From assembly GCA_024760905.1 (NCBI GenBank), contig CM045729.1:84251550-84315549 (forward strand): a DNA stretch of 64,000 bases, given 5' to 3'. Position numbers and translations under genes: made by a program. The stretch is from Plotosus lineatus. Taxonomy: Eukaryota; Chordata; Actinopteri; Siluriformes; Plotosidae. Of the stretch, positions 29,600 through 38,980 are shown in pieces. A model generated the notes under the pieces. The model was not told the DNA's origin, did no database searches, and saw nothing but the letters and a program-made list of their open reading frames with translations. Every line of letters starts with the position of its first letter. Position 1 is the stretch's first letter.

Positions 29600-30460
29600 T
29601 TAATAAGTGTTCTGCTGTTGTAGGGTACAATATATTGATACTGGAAGTAACAAGGTAACGATCGCACATACACCTGTTTTATTACGTGGCAACCTATCAA
29701 ACAGCCTACTGTCTCCACACCACCACCACATGTCACTTCCTGATAAAGAGTCAAAACCAATATTCGTTGTATTCATGCTCGTGCACCATTCAGTGGCGTT
29801 TAAATTTCCTAGTATCTGACCTGTGCCAGTCATGTTGATGCATGAAAAATTCCCTCTAGCTACTACTTTTGGAAATATGTATTTGTATTTATTTATTCTC
29901 TCTGGTCCTGTGAGAAGATCTACACTGTTAACGCTGGGTGTTGGGGGTGCGTATGGTGGGGGGCGCGTAGGTTCAGTGTCAGGTGCTGTTACCGCTCCTT
30001 TTGATTTTTCCTTCGACTGGAAATGGTGAAGATGCATGACACTCTGCCAGCAGACCGCGAGATCCGTCCACCCCTGCTGTGCGTTCTCCATTTCCTCCAC
30101 CTTCTTTTTCAGCTTGGGTCTAAACATTAAACTCGCCTTCTCTCCCTGCTCTCTTTTTTTTTTTTTTTTTTTTTTTTTTGAGTATTCTTTAACCTTTTCC
30201 CATAACCAGGATCCTAAGTGGCCACTATCTCCCAACTGTTTGTTTTTAGAGGTCACCAGCTCATGCAGCTTTCGTCTGGCTTCATCTGCAACTTTATTTT
30301 TCTGTTTCAGTGTGCTCTTTAGCTCCACTGATTTCAAGGTGTTTTCAATCTGTGCATATAATGGCTTCAGGGGTTCATCACCTAGCCCCCGTTCCTTTAT
30401 TTCTTTATCAAATTCACCTTCCATATCTCTTAACTCAGAGGCCAGAGAGCGCGGGTACAC
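29600..30460 (-). pseudogene. Gag-Env fusion ORF (286 codons)
   Basis: One uninterrupted frame. Residues 1-~95 are a charged, helical, Gag matrix-like part (LRDMEGEFDKEIKERGLGDE) followed by a lysine run from an A-rich tract at 30,156-30,179. Residues ~115-180 are a linker with a PPPY late-domain motif (TRPPPYAPP). At about 29,900 it passes directly into family A Env surface sequence (KVVARGNFSCINMTG, NLNATEWC) and stops at 29,600. Capsid, nucleocapsid and all of pol are skipped. This could be a deletion product or a retroviral template jump. Open over 858 bp, but no evidence of expression. Confidence 0.7.
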
Positions 30461-30720
30461 CCGTTCACTCTCCCGGATCGGGACTGTTTAGACGTTCACA
30501 GCCAGTCAGTCCGTCAGCACTAGGCTGAACGAATGACCCAATTAACCACGTCAGGAGGTTTGTGTTGTCACCGTTAGGTTTCCACCGCACAGACAGATTA
30601 TGTTAACACCGCTAGGTTTCCTCTGTCTGTTTCTCTGCCCGGTTAAGACACTGTCAAACGTCAGCGTCCCTCTCGACACCTCTGAATTTTATTCTTCCCA
30701 CTTCCCTCTTTCCCTCACAC

Positions 30721-30895
30721 ACAACACATGTTGCAACACAGTACACACATGAAATAGAAAACAATACGATTAACGTCACGCACGTTACAATACAATACAT
30801 ACATGTAATCGAAAACAATACAATTAATGTCACACACGTGGCCACACAACACACACATAAAACAGAAAACAATACAATTAATATCACACACTATT
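30721..30895. repeat. Tandem repeat (about 55 bp x 3) in the provirus leader
   Basis: Three units built on ACACAC-TGxxxxACACA, ACACAT-AAA-AGAAAACAAT and AC(G/A)ATTAA(C/T)(G/A)TCAC. The minus-strand frame through it gives a threefold ILIVLFS(V/I)xCxxC pattern, which is a by-product of the repeat. Confidence 0.8.
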
Positions 30896-30901
30896 AATTT
30901 C

Positions 30902-31157
30902 TTTAATGCTTCCAATACCTCTCATATTGGGGGCCTTTCACCCATTTCCAATATCTCTCGTATTGGGGGCCTTTCACCCATTCACTGATGCTTTCAACGG
31001 CTAATCTGTTGAGGGCCTTTCACCCAATTCTTTAATGCTTCCAATACCTCTCATATTGGGGGCCTTTCACCCATTTCCAATATCTCTCGTATTGGGGGCC
31101 TTTCACCCAAATAGACGCATGCTTTCAACGGCTAATCCGTTGAGGGCCTTTCACCCG
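30902..31157 (-). repeat. Array of six hairpins in two 129-bp units, provirus leader
   Basis: Stems, plus coordinates: 30,912-30,930, 30,948-30,966, 30,995-31,011, 31,041-31,059, 31,077-31,095 and 31,126-31,142. Each has 6-bp arms, CCAATA/TATTGG (four cases) or CAACGG/CCGTTG (two, one with a G-T change), and a 5-7-nt loop. In the sense (minus) strand each is preceded by GGGTGAAAGGCCC (or ...CCCT). The pattern repeats exactly after 129 bp as hairpins 1-3 and 4-6. Located between the splice donor and gag, where packaging and dimerisation structures lie in gammaretroviruses. Function inferred from place and shape only. Confidence 0.8.
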
Positions 31158-31418
31158 ACTACGACGTACAGTTTTATAGCACTGACGTGGTACTTTGGGG
31201 AGCCTCAATCCCCGGGACTCCAACCCAGCCTTTACCACGGCCCCTCGTCAGAGACCGGGAGGGTACGCCACCACCAAGGCGCGTCTATTCTCTCTTAAAT
31301 CTCTTATTTCTCTTAATTTACCTTAAATCTTAAAATTAGGTTCTCATACAACTCTTTTAATCCTTTTCCGTCAAACTTCCGGAGAGGACACAGTTTTTAG
31401 TTTAGTCAATATGCAGAG

Positions 31419-31759
31419 TGGGGGGCAGTGGTGGTCTAGTGGTATAGGGCGCTGGATCGCTGATCCAAAGGTTGGGGGTTCGAGTCTCACTCTCCACAAG
31501 GTTGTCACTGTCCCCCCCAGTGGAGCTAACTGGGTTATCAAAGGCCGGCCATGTCTCTCACTGTCTATGGTGTGAGGCATGTAAAAGAACCATTGCTGAC
31601 TTTCGACAAGAGTAGGCTGCAAAGCCGTCAGTGTGTTTCCGCCCTGCGATGGCCTGGCGAGCTGTCCAGGGTGTACTCTGCCCTCGCCCGAAGTTGGCTG
31701 GGATGGGCGCCAGCCTCCCCGCGACCCAATTTAGGATTAAGCGGTTACAGAAAATGATG
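31419..31759 (+). mobile_element. tRNA-derived SINE, type 2 tail, in provirus leader
   Basis: Target duplication AATATGCAGAG at 31,408-31,418 and 31,760-31,770. Intact head (GGCAGTGGTGGTCTAGTGGT, B box GGTTCGAGTCTC) and shared body, then the tail GAGCTGTCCAGGGTGTACTC, GGCTGGGATGGGCGCCAGCC and GATTAAGCGGTTACAGAAAA. It is opposite in orientation to the provirus and younger than it. Confidence 0.93.
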
Positions 31760-31789
31760 AATATGCAGAGTTCGATTTAAACATGTTCT

Positions 31790-31798
31790 GCTTACCTG
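31790..31798 (-). promoter_or_regulatory. Candidate major splice donor of the provirus
   Basis: Minus strand AACAG|GTAAGC, a near-consensus donor about 90 bases downstream of the primer binding site. This is the normal position for the donor that makes subgenomic env mRNA. Confidence 0.65.
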
Positions 31799-31883
31799 TT
31801 ATTGATTGCCAGCCTGTGTCCTTCTCCTTGGTTCACGAGGAAAAGTTTGGGTCGAATTTCCTCAACTCGCGTTCCTCTACCAC

Positions 31884-31901
31884 ATCCCGGACGAGCCCCC
31901 A
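31884..31901 (-). promoter_or_regulatory. Primer binding site, tRNA-Pro type
   Basis: Minus strand TGGGGGCTCGTCCGGGAT, 18 nt identical to the proline-tRNA primer site used by murine leukaemia-type viruses (established knowledge). It lies 6 nt after the 5' LTR end. Confidence 0.92.
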
Positions 31902-31907
31902 AAACTG

Positions 31908-32461
31908 TTAAGATCCATTGAATGTGGAAGAAGACGACTGGTTTTGAGTTGAATATGAGAAGCTTTATTGCGTCGTCTGCAGAGGACGGAGACCCAACAA
32001 ACATGCATAAAAGACACGCTAGTTAAGGTCTGAGGTCTCCCTCGCGGGGGGCTGCTTTTAAGGGCTGCAGAGCAGGTTTCTCCTTCCGGGTTTGTGACTG
32101 GGTCTTTGATGCGTTGTTATCTCAACAGGATGCGATAAATCAGGGCTCTTTTCGGGAGCATCACAATCCCCAAACACCCCCTACCTCCTGACCTCGAAGT
32201 AATCTACAGCTAGAAACTGTTGAGTCTGTTGAAGGTCACACTAACAGTGAAAGGCTCTGTGTGTCACGGGTACCCAGCATGCACTTCTGTTTAAGTATGC
32301 ACTTTTACAACAGACATGAAGAATGGCCCCCTAAGCATTCCATTTGATTATTCTCAACAAACATTTAAGTATAGCAAAACATAGAAAAATAAAGCACCAT
32401 TATACAGTTATATAAAACAGTATGTGCACCAGAGAACATGATTATGTGATACACTTTTACA
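31908..32461 (-). repeat. Family B 5' LTR
   Basis: 554 bp, minus strand from TGTAAAAGTGTATC at 32,461 to GGATCTTAA at 31,908, with AATAAA at 31,964-31,969. Only about six to eight substitutions relative to the 3' LTR outside length-variable G-rich DNA. Confidence 0.92.
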
Positions 32462-32465
32462 AGAG

Positions 32466-33059
32466 ACAAAAATAGTGCACACAGTTTTAAAAGTCACCAT
32501 GTGTAAAGTTAGCATAGGTTTTTAAGCTAGCTTCATGTTGTAATGACTCACCGGAGTTTCCAAGAAAACAAACACTCTCCACCCGGTTTGATTGAGAGAG
32601 AACAAAACACATACAAGGCTCTGAAAAGTACATAAACTTAGTTAAACTTGTTAAAAGTTCACTTAAACACATTTTGGATCGTTTGACTCACTTGTGTAGC
32701 TTATCGAGTGCTCTGTGTGTGTCCTGCTCTGCAGCATGCTCTGCTGTGCTTAGCTAGGTGCATGCAGCATGTGCTTATGATGCGTTCAAGGGGACTAGGA
32801 AACTATAGTGCTTTCAGGGAGCTTTGGAAATTAGGGTTTTTTTCCAATAAAATTAGTAACCATGTAGTTATATTGGTTACATCAAGGAGAGGGTATTCAG
32901 GGCTGGAAAAAGAAAGGAGGTGAGAACTATCCAAAGTTCACTAAGAATCAAGATCAGAGAGGTGAATTGAAATTACAGGAGAAAGCTGGAGTGTAAACCA
33001 ACACGAGAGAGTTTTGGAGAGGTATAAAGGCCATCACTGGGTTCAGGTAACCAAGCAAC
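32466..33059. other. Unassigned DNA with a splice-donor-like site
   Basis: No element recognised. The minus strand has GGAAACTCCG|GTGAGT near 32,547-32,556, preceded by a 62-codon open frame (32,672-32,487) that runs past it. Its phase there does not join the exon at 23,274 in frame, so no exon is called. Confidence 0.35.
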
Positions 33060-33561
33060 AGATCAGTTGAGGACGGTGAGGACAGGGCCACTAAGCTTAA
33101 TGTGTTCTTTAATCAATTCAAGACTGCGCCTACTGCACAGCACCTCTCTAACTCATGCCAGCCTGAAACCCCTGCCATGCCACTCTCTCTCTCCCTCCCT
33201 TCATTCATTGCACCCCTGTCTTCTGTGATAGACCTGACATCCTTCTCCAACCTGTCAGCTTCACCTATAATCTGGTCGAGAAACAACTGAAAAGACTCCA
33301 CTTAGACAAGGCAGCAGGGCCTGAAGGAGTGAGCCCCATGCCCTTAAAGTCTGTGCCCCCAACTCTGTGGAGTCTAACATTACATCTTCATAATGAGTCT
33401 GAGTCCACAGATGGTTCCAGTGCAGAGGAAGATGTCATGCCTCATTCCTGTATCAAAGACCCCACACACCAGTAGCCGACAGGATTATAGACCCATGGCA
33501 CTGACCCTCGAGACATTAATACTGGATTGACTCCAACCCATGGTTATGCAACATATACAGT
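33060..33561 (+). mobile_element. Rex1-like LINE, part 1
   Basis: Degenerate plus-strand frames give LVEKQLKRLHLDKAAGPEGV at about 33,270-33,325, the (K)AAGPDGV motif that opens the RT domain in Rex1/L2-type elements, then 'C-IPVSKTP' and 'Y-PMALTLE' remnants (PVALTS). It is interrupted by the RTE LINE at 33,562 and resumes at 36,715. Confidence 0.65.
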
Positions 33562-33598
33562 CTTCTTCTTCTTCTTCTTTTCCTTTCGGCTGTTCCCT

Positions 33599-34771
33599 TC
33601 AGGGGTCGCCACAGCAAATGACCTGCCTCCATCTCTCCCTATCCTCTGCATCTTCTACTCTTACTCCAACAACCTTCATGTCCGCCTTCACTGCATCCAT
33701 AAATCTTCTCTTTGGTCTTCCTCTGGGCTTTTTGCCTGGTAGTTCCAACCTCAGCATCCTACGACCAATATATTCACTATCCCTCCTCTGTACATGTCCA
33801 CACCATCTCAATCTAGCCTCTCTGACTTTGTCTCCAAAACATCTAACATGTGCTGTCCCTCTGATGTACTCATTTCTAATCCTATCCATCCTCGTTACTC
33901 CCAAAGAGAACCTCAACATTTTCATCTCTGCTACCTCCAACTCTGACTCCTGTCTTTTCCCCAGGGCCACTGTCTCTAAACCATACAACATTGCTGGCCT
34001 CATCACCGTATTGTACACTTTTCCCTTCATTCTTGCCAATACTCTCCTATCACACATCACACCGGACACTTTTCTCCATCTATTCCAACCTGCCTGCACG
34101 CGCTTCTTCACCTCTTTTCCACACTCTCCATTGCTCTGGATTGTTGAGCCTAAGTACTTAAAATCCTCCACCTTCTTTATCTCTGCCCCCTGTAACCTCA
34201 CCATTCCTCTTGGGTCCTTGTCGTTCACACACATGTATTCTGTCTTACTAAGACTAACCTTCAATCCCCTCCTTTCCAGGGCATACCTCCACCTCTCTAG
34301 ATTTTCCTCCACTTGGTCTCTGCTCTCACTACAGATCACGATGTCATCTGCAAACATCATAGTCCATAGAGATTCTTGTCTAACCTTGTCTGTCAGCCTC
34401 TCCATCACCATAGCAAACAAGAAGGGGCTGAGAGCTGACCCTTGATGCAGTACCACCTCCACCTTGAACTCTTCTGTCTCACCGACAGCACACCTCACCA
34501 CTGTCTTACATCTCTCATACATGTCCTGCACCACTCTAACATACTTCTCTGTCACTCCAGACTTCCTCATACAATACCACAGTTCTTCTCTCGGTACCCT
34601 GTCATATGCTTTCTCCAGATCCACAAAGGCACAATGCAGCTCCTTCTGACCTTCTCTGTACTTCTCTATTAACATCCTCAAAGCAAACACTGCATCTGTG
34701 GTGCTCTTTCTTGGCATGAAACCAAACTGTTGTTCACAAATGCTGACCTCTGCCCTTAGTCTTGCTTCCAC
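33599..34771 (-). pseudogene. RTE reverse transcriptase and C-terminal domain
   Basis: A 390-codon open frame: [60 protein letters not shown], and the catalytic MMFADDIVICSES (near 34,340-34,360), then YLGSTIQSNGECGKEVKKRV, MLYGLETVALGKRQE, GHVQRRDSEYIGRRML, RPRGRPKRRFMDAVK and a CCGDP terminus. The frame is intact to its natural stop. The upstream part of RT (about 35,212-34,844, KMKSGKEVGPDDIPVEVWKC) is in another frame, so one frameshift near 34,800 inactivates it. Confidence 0.9.
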
Positions 34772-35755
34772 TATTTTTTTTCCCCCATAGCTTCATTGAA
34801 TGGCTCATCAACTTTATCCCTCTATAGATGCCACAAGATCCTCTCACTCAAGCACACTTCTCCACCATTCCTCTGGCATCTGCTCACTTTCTAAGACCTT
34901 GTTGAATATTCTTGTCAGAAAATCTACTGCTACCTCCCCTAGACACTTCCATACCTCAACTGGTATGTCATCAGGGCCAACTTCCTTTCCACTCTTCATC
35001 CTCTTCAATGCCCTCCTCACTTCTCCCTTACTAATCTTTGCTACTTCCTGCTCCTCAACGGTCACCCCTTCAACTCTTTTTTCTCTCTCATTTTCCTCAT
35101 TCATCAGCTCTTCAAAGTGCTCTTTCCATCTTCCCAGCACACTTCTGTCATCAGTCAATACATTTCCCTCTCTGTCCTTTATCACTCTAACTTGCTGCAC
35201 GTCTTTCCCCATCTCTATTTCTCTGCTGTGCTAACCTGTATAGATCATTTTCTCCCTCCTTACTGTTCAACCTATCATACAAGTCATCATACGCCCTCTG
35301 TTTTTGGCCTTTGACACTGCTACCTTGGCCTTACGATGTGTCTCCCTGTACTCCTGTTTACTCTCTTCGGTCCTCTCAATGTCCCACTTCTTCTTGGCTA
35401 ACCTCTTCTTTTGTACACACTCCTGCACTTCCTCATTCCACCACCAAGTTTCCTTATCTACTTTCCTTCCAGAGGACACACCAAGTACTCTCCTACCGGT
35501 CTCCATGATCACATTGGCTGTGGTTGTCCAGTCCTCTGGAAGCACTTCCTGACTACCCAAAGCCTGTTTCAACTCCTCCTTGAAGACAACACGACACTCT
35601 TCCTTTTTCAGCTTCCACCACTTTGTCTTCTGCTCTGCCTTTGCCTTTTTCACCTTTCTCACCATCAGTGTCATCCTGCACACCACCATCCTATGCTGTT
35701 TGGCAACACTCTCACCAACTACTACTTTGCAGTCACTGACTTCCCTCAAATTTCA

Positions 35756-36580
35756 TCACCTGCACAAGATGTAGTCTACCTGTGTGCTCTTACCTCCGCT
35801 TTCATAAGTCACCCTATGCTTCTGTTTCTTCTTGAAGAAAGTATTCACCACAGCCATTTCCATCCTTTTTGTAAAATCGATCAACATCTGTCTTTCTGTG
35901 TTCCTGTCCTGGATACCAAACCTGCCCATCACTTCCTCGTCCCCTCTGTTGCCTGCACCAACATGTCCATTGAAGTCTGCTCCAATGACCACTTTTTCAC
36001 CTCTGGGGGTACTCTGCATCACTTCATCTAAATCACTCTAGAATCTCTCCTTCTCTTCTAGCTTACATCCTGCCTGTGGGGCATAAGCACTAACAACATT
36101 GACCATCATGCCTTCAATTTCTAACGTGAGACTCATCACTCTGTCTGACACTCTTTTCACGTCTAGAACATTCCTGACAAACCCCTCCTTCAAGATGACT
36201 CCTACGCCATTTCTCTTCCTATCCACACCATTATAAAACAGTTTAAACCCTGCTCCTAAGTTTCTAGCCTTTCTACCTTTCCACCTTGTCTCCTGAACAC
36301 ACAGTATGTCCACCTTCCTCCTCTGCATCATGTCAGCCAGCTCCCTATCTTTTCCTTGCATAGTTCCAACATTCAAAGTCTCTACTCTCAGTCCTAGGCT
36401 CACGCATTTCCTCTTCTCTCTCTGCCTACGGACACGCCTCCCGCCTCTCCTTCTTCGACGTCTTCGACCAACAGTAGTCCAATTTCCATTAGCACCCTGT
36501 TGGTTGACAGCACTGATGGCGGTCGTTGTTAACCCGGGCCTCGACCGATCCGGTATGAATTCTGTATTGATCATTTGCAT
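35756..36580 (-). pseudogene. RTE endonuclease domain
   Basis: Frames 36,580-36,038 and 36,022-35,756. After an Arg-rich N-terminus: LNVGTMQGKDRELADMMQRR, ILCVQETRWKG (catalytic Glu), VSAYAPQAGCK; then VVIGADFNGHVGAGNRGDEE (the D/N pair), RVTYESGGKSTQVDYILCR (the S-x-x-xxDYIL motif). This is an apurinic/apyrimidinic-type endonuclease that nicks target DNA to prime reverse transcription. The break between the frames lies in the short segment around 36,030. Confidence 0.85.
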
Positions 36581-36714
36581 TTTTTAAATGTGGCAGAAGT
36601 TTTACGCCGGATGCCCTTCCTGTCGCAACCCTCTACATTTATCCGGGCTTGGGACCGGCATAAGGGGGAGAGACACTGGTTAGTGCCCCCACCCCGCCTC
36701 ATGGCTGCATTATC

Positions 36715-37390
36715 CAACATATACAGTATATCCCCTTAAGTTCAACACCATCCTCTTCCCAGAATCGAGGACACCATCCTAAAGCTACCTGTTTCATCAC
36801 ATCTATACCCATTTGGACCAGCATGTGAGTACTGTGAGGGTTATGTTTTTTTTTTTTTTTTTTACTTTTCCGGTGCATTCAATTACCATCCTTCTGACCC
36901 TGACATCAGAGCGGATGGACGCCTACAGCACTGCATGTCAGAGACAGTGGCCAGCAAAACCGCAGCACCACAAGAGACCGGTCTTGCCTCTTTACTATTC
37001 ACCCTCTACACAACAGACTTCAGCTACTGAACAGAAACTTACCATCTTCAGAAGTTTTCTGATAACTTTACTGTAGTCATGTTTCACTAAAGGTGAGCAA
37101 ACTGGATATTGGGCTGCAGTGGATTTCTTCCGCACATGTTGTGTACAGAGTCATCTGCAGCTTAATCTAAAACACCAGCAACAGATCCATCCAGGGTAAA
37201 AATCCTTAAATGGTGAAGGATTACAAATACCTTGGAGTTTGTATTGACAGTAAACTGGACTCAGTTAAGAACACTACCACACTTTACAAGAAGGGCCAGA
37301 GCTGTCTTCTTTAACATCGGTCAGACACACCTCAAGATTTCGGGTCAACCTCATGCAACAGGATGAGTCAGGGTCTTATGCATTATTTTT
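36715..37390 (+). mobile_element. Rex1-like LINE, part 2
   Basis: Continues the element split by the RTE insertion. The frame 36,813-37,076 begins DQHVSTVRVMF, a T17 tract replaces the DFSSAFNT segment, and shifted frames give LPLYYSPSTQQTSATEQKLT (decayed PFLFTLYTTDFS), ADFFRTCCVQSHLQLN and, at 37,212-37,262, DYKYLGVCIDSKLD-type coding, then QEGPELSSL (decayed KGQSRLYFLRRL). FSSAFNT and SRLFLLR-type motifs are characteristic of Rex1 (recalled). Dead copy. Confidence 0.6.
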
Positions 37391-37596
37391 TTAATGTTTA
37401 ATTGCTATTATAAGCATTTATAGCATTGAATATGTATTTATTGATATTATATACACATACACATGTACGTATACATCAGTGTGGGGGGTGAACCTACTTT
37501 GTAGAATTCGGTGGTTGCGTTTGGATCTCGGTCCCACTTAACCACGTAAAGTGAGGGATCCCTATATATTTATAGACAGTATATTGATTTTATTTA

Positions 37597-37631
<35 letters not shown>

Positions 37632-37696
37632 GATTTTCTGAGTAGATCCTTCCGTAGGAGAGTGCTCAATACTTTTTGGTAGAGCAAATAACAATA
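37391..37696. other. AT-rich DNA with short (TA)n
   Basis: Includes (TTTA)n and (TA)n at 37,585-37,631. No gene seen. Confidence 0.5.
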
Positions 37697-37913
37697 AAAA
37701 TAAAAGGACAGGACAAAGACTTTCTATTGAAACTCCATTTATCACTACAGATCTGTTTCGAGGGGTGGTGACACCATCCTCTCTTTTCAGGTGATTATAG
37801 ATTCTTCTTCTATAATCACCTGAAGAGAGAGGATGGTTTCATCACCCCTCGAAACAGATCTGTAGTGATAAATGGCATTTCAATAGAAAGTATTTGTCCT
37901 GTCCTTTTATTTT
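37697..37913. repeat. Foldback: ~100-bp arms, 9-bp loop, hammerhead-like core
   Basis: The left arm 37,697-37,800 and right arm 37,810-37,913 are nearly perfect reverse complements around ATTCTTCTT. Each arm read in the right-arm direction contains ACCTGAAGAGAG or ACCTGAAAAGAG, a GAGGATGG...CC(A)CCCCTC stem and CGAAACAGATCTG. A further direct copy of ATAAAAATAAAAGGACAGGA lies at 37,921-37,941. CTGAAGA...CGAAAC is the layout of the degenerate hammerhead motifs at ends of Penelope-like elements; this identification is tentative. Confidence 0.6.
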
Positions 37914-38011
37914 ATATATATAATAAAAATAAAAGGACAGGACATATATATATATAAATAAATATGTATATATATTTCTATTGTCTTCATTTTTATTTAT
38001 TAAGACTTCAT

Positions 38012-38349
38012 GGGGCAGTGGTGGTCGAGTGGATAGGGCGCAGGATTGCTGATCCTAAGGTTAGGGGTTCGAGTCCCCACAGGGTTGTGACTGTCCCCCA
38101 GTCCAGCAAAATGGGTTATCAAAGGCGGGCCATGTCTCTCAATGTCTATGGTGAGAGGCATGTAAAAGAACCTTTGCTGACTTTCGTAAAGAGTAGGCTG
38201 CAAAGCCGTCAGTGTGTTTCTGTGCCTTGCTAAAGGGTTGTGACAGAAAGGGCATCCGACATAAAAACCCATGCCAAATCAAATGTGCGAATCAGATGAT
38301 TCTCTGTGGCGACTCCTGAGAAAGGGAAAAAGCCGAAAGGAAAAGAAGA
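38012..38349 (+). mobile_element. tRNA-derived SINE type 1
   Basis: Head GGGCAGTGGTGGTCGAGTGG, B box GGGTTCGAGTCCC, shared body, and RTE-like tail CTGTGGCGACTCCTGAGAAA...AAAGCCGAAAGGAAAAGAAG. No clear target duplication. Confidence 0.88.
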
Positions 38350-38533
38350 TCTTTATCTCACTCTTACTTGTATGGAGCAACTCTGTGCGCACAATTTCCT
38401 CTGGGATCAATAAGGGCTTCCGATTCTGATTCTCATCCTGGTTGCTTTGCACTCTGTCAGAACCTGGACTATAGTTGGCCACTGGATGGTGCCATTGTGA
38501 ATTCTTGTGGCTCTATTTCTACTGGTTAATTAA

Positions 38534-38760
38534 GATAAGATAAGATAAGATACAGCTTTATTAATCTCACAATGGAGAAATTCACTGTTACAGGCTCTTG
38601 AGGTACTATCAGTAGGGGGTGCAAAAATAGATACAAGTACAAACATACACACATACATATATTATATAAGTAAATAAATAAATAGATACATAAATAGTAT
38701 AAATTACTAAACAATAAAGAAAAGAAAAGAATGGAGCAACTTTATAGATTGGCCTATATT
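38534..38760 (-). mobile_element. 3' end of a truncated LINE with (ATCTT)n tail
   Basis: The plus strand begins (AAGAT)n/(GATAA)n, then ACAGCTTTATTAATCTCACAATGGAGAAATTCACTGTTACA. In fish this is the reverse complement of a common LINE 3' UTR ending AATAAAGCTGTATCTTATCT. No coding part is retained. Confidence 0.5.
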
Positions 38761-38886
38761 AAAGTGTAATGTATCTGAGGGCAGAGTAGATGGGTTGATA
38801 TGGTTCGTTGGTACCTCTCGTTTATCCTGCTTATTTAAGCATCTTGTTCTACAACAGTTTCTCCAAGAGTTTTTTTAATTAGTCAC

Positions 38887-38889
<3 letters not shown>

Positions 38890-38979
<90 letters not shown>
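38890..38979. repeat. (AT)n microsatellite
   Basis: Pure AT array that provided the TA target of the Tc1 element that follows. Confidence 0.97.

Positions 38980-38980
<1 letters not shown>

Larger units (their letters stand above)
23730..32461 (-). mobile_element. Endogenous retrovirus, family B provirus with two LTRs
   Basis: An 8.7-kb minus-strand provirus. Nearly identical LTRs lie at 31,908-32,461 (5') and 23,730-24,306 (3'), with a tRNA-Pro primer site, a major splice donor, a leader, gag-related ORFs, pol (protease end, RT with YADD, RNase H, integrase), env TM and a polypurine tract. Direct flanks AGAG at 23,726-23,729 and 32,462-32,465 fit a 4-bp integration duplication. Inside it, 28.3-29.9 kb carries env and LTR sequence of family A in the same orientation. 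Pol and env are broken by shifts and deletions. Gamma-like by primer, CX6CC Env and overall order. Confidence 0.9.
33562..36714 (-). mobile_element. RTE LINE, essentially full length, 13-bp target duplication
   Basis: Target duplication CAACATATACAGT at 33,549-33,561 and 36,715-36,727. 3,153 bp: 5' UTR (to about 36,590), endonuclease, linker, reverse transcriptase, C-terminal domain and the 3' tail AGGGGTCGCCACAGC / GAAAGGAAAAG(AAG)n. It is the reference for the five other RTE copies in the window (14.3, 19.4, 43.2, 51.7 and 55.0 kb). Three or four frameshifts split the single long ORF. The C-terminal sequence (RFMDAVKADMKVVGVRVEDA) and [12 protein letters not shown] motif place it with RTE/BovB-type elements. 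Confidence 0.93.

Noticed and set aside
30654..30887. Hydrophobic 77-codon minus-strand ORF resembling a small membrane protein
   Set aside because: Its threefold ILIVLFS pattern comes from the 55-bp tandem repeat in the provirus leader.
32547..32672. Possible 5' exon of the host gene ending at a GTGAGT donor, spliced to the exon at 23.27 kb
   Set aside because: The open frame is in phase 1 at the donor while the downstream exon needs phase 0, and no promoter or conservation can be judged from sequence alone.
33540..34445. 301-codon plus-strand ORF
   Set aside because: It is the antisense shadow of the RTE reverse-transcriptase ORF on the minus strand.
37810..37913. Reading the foldback as a microRNA precursor
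   Set aside because: The arms are too long and too perfect, and the sequence is followed by another direct copy of its end, which fits a mobile-element terminus better.
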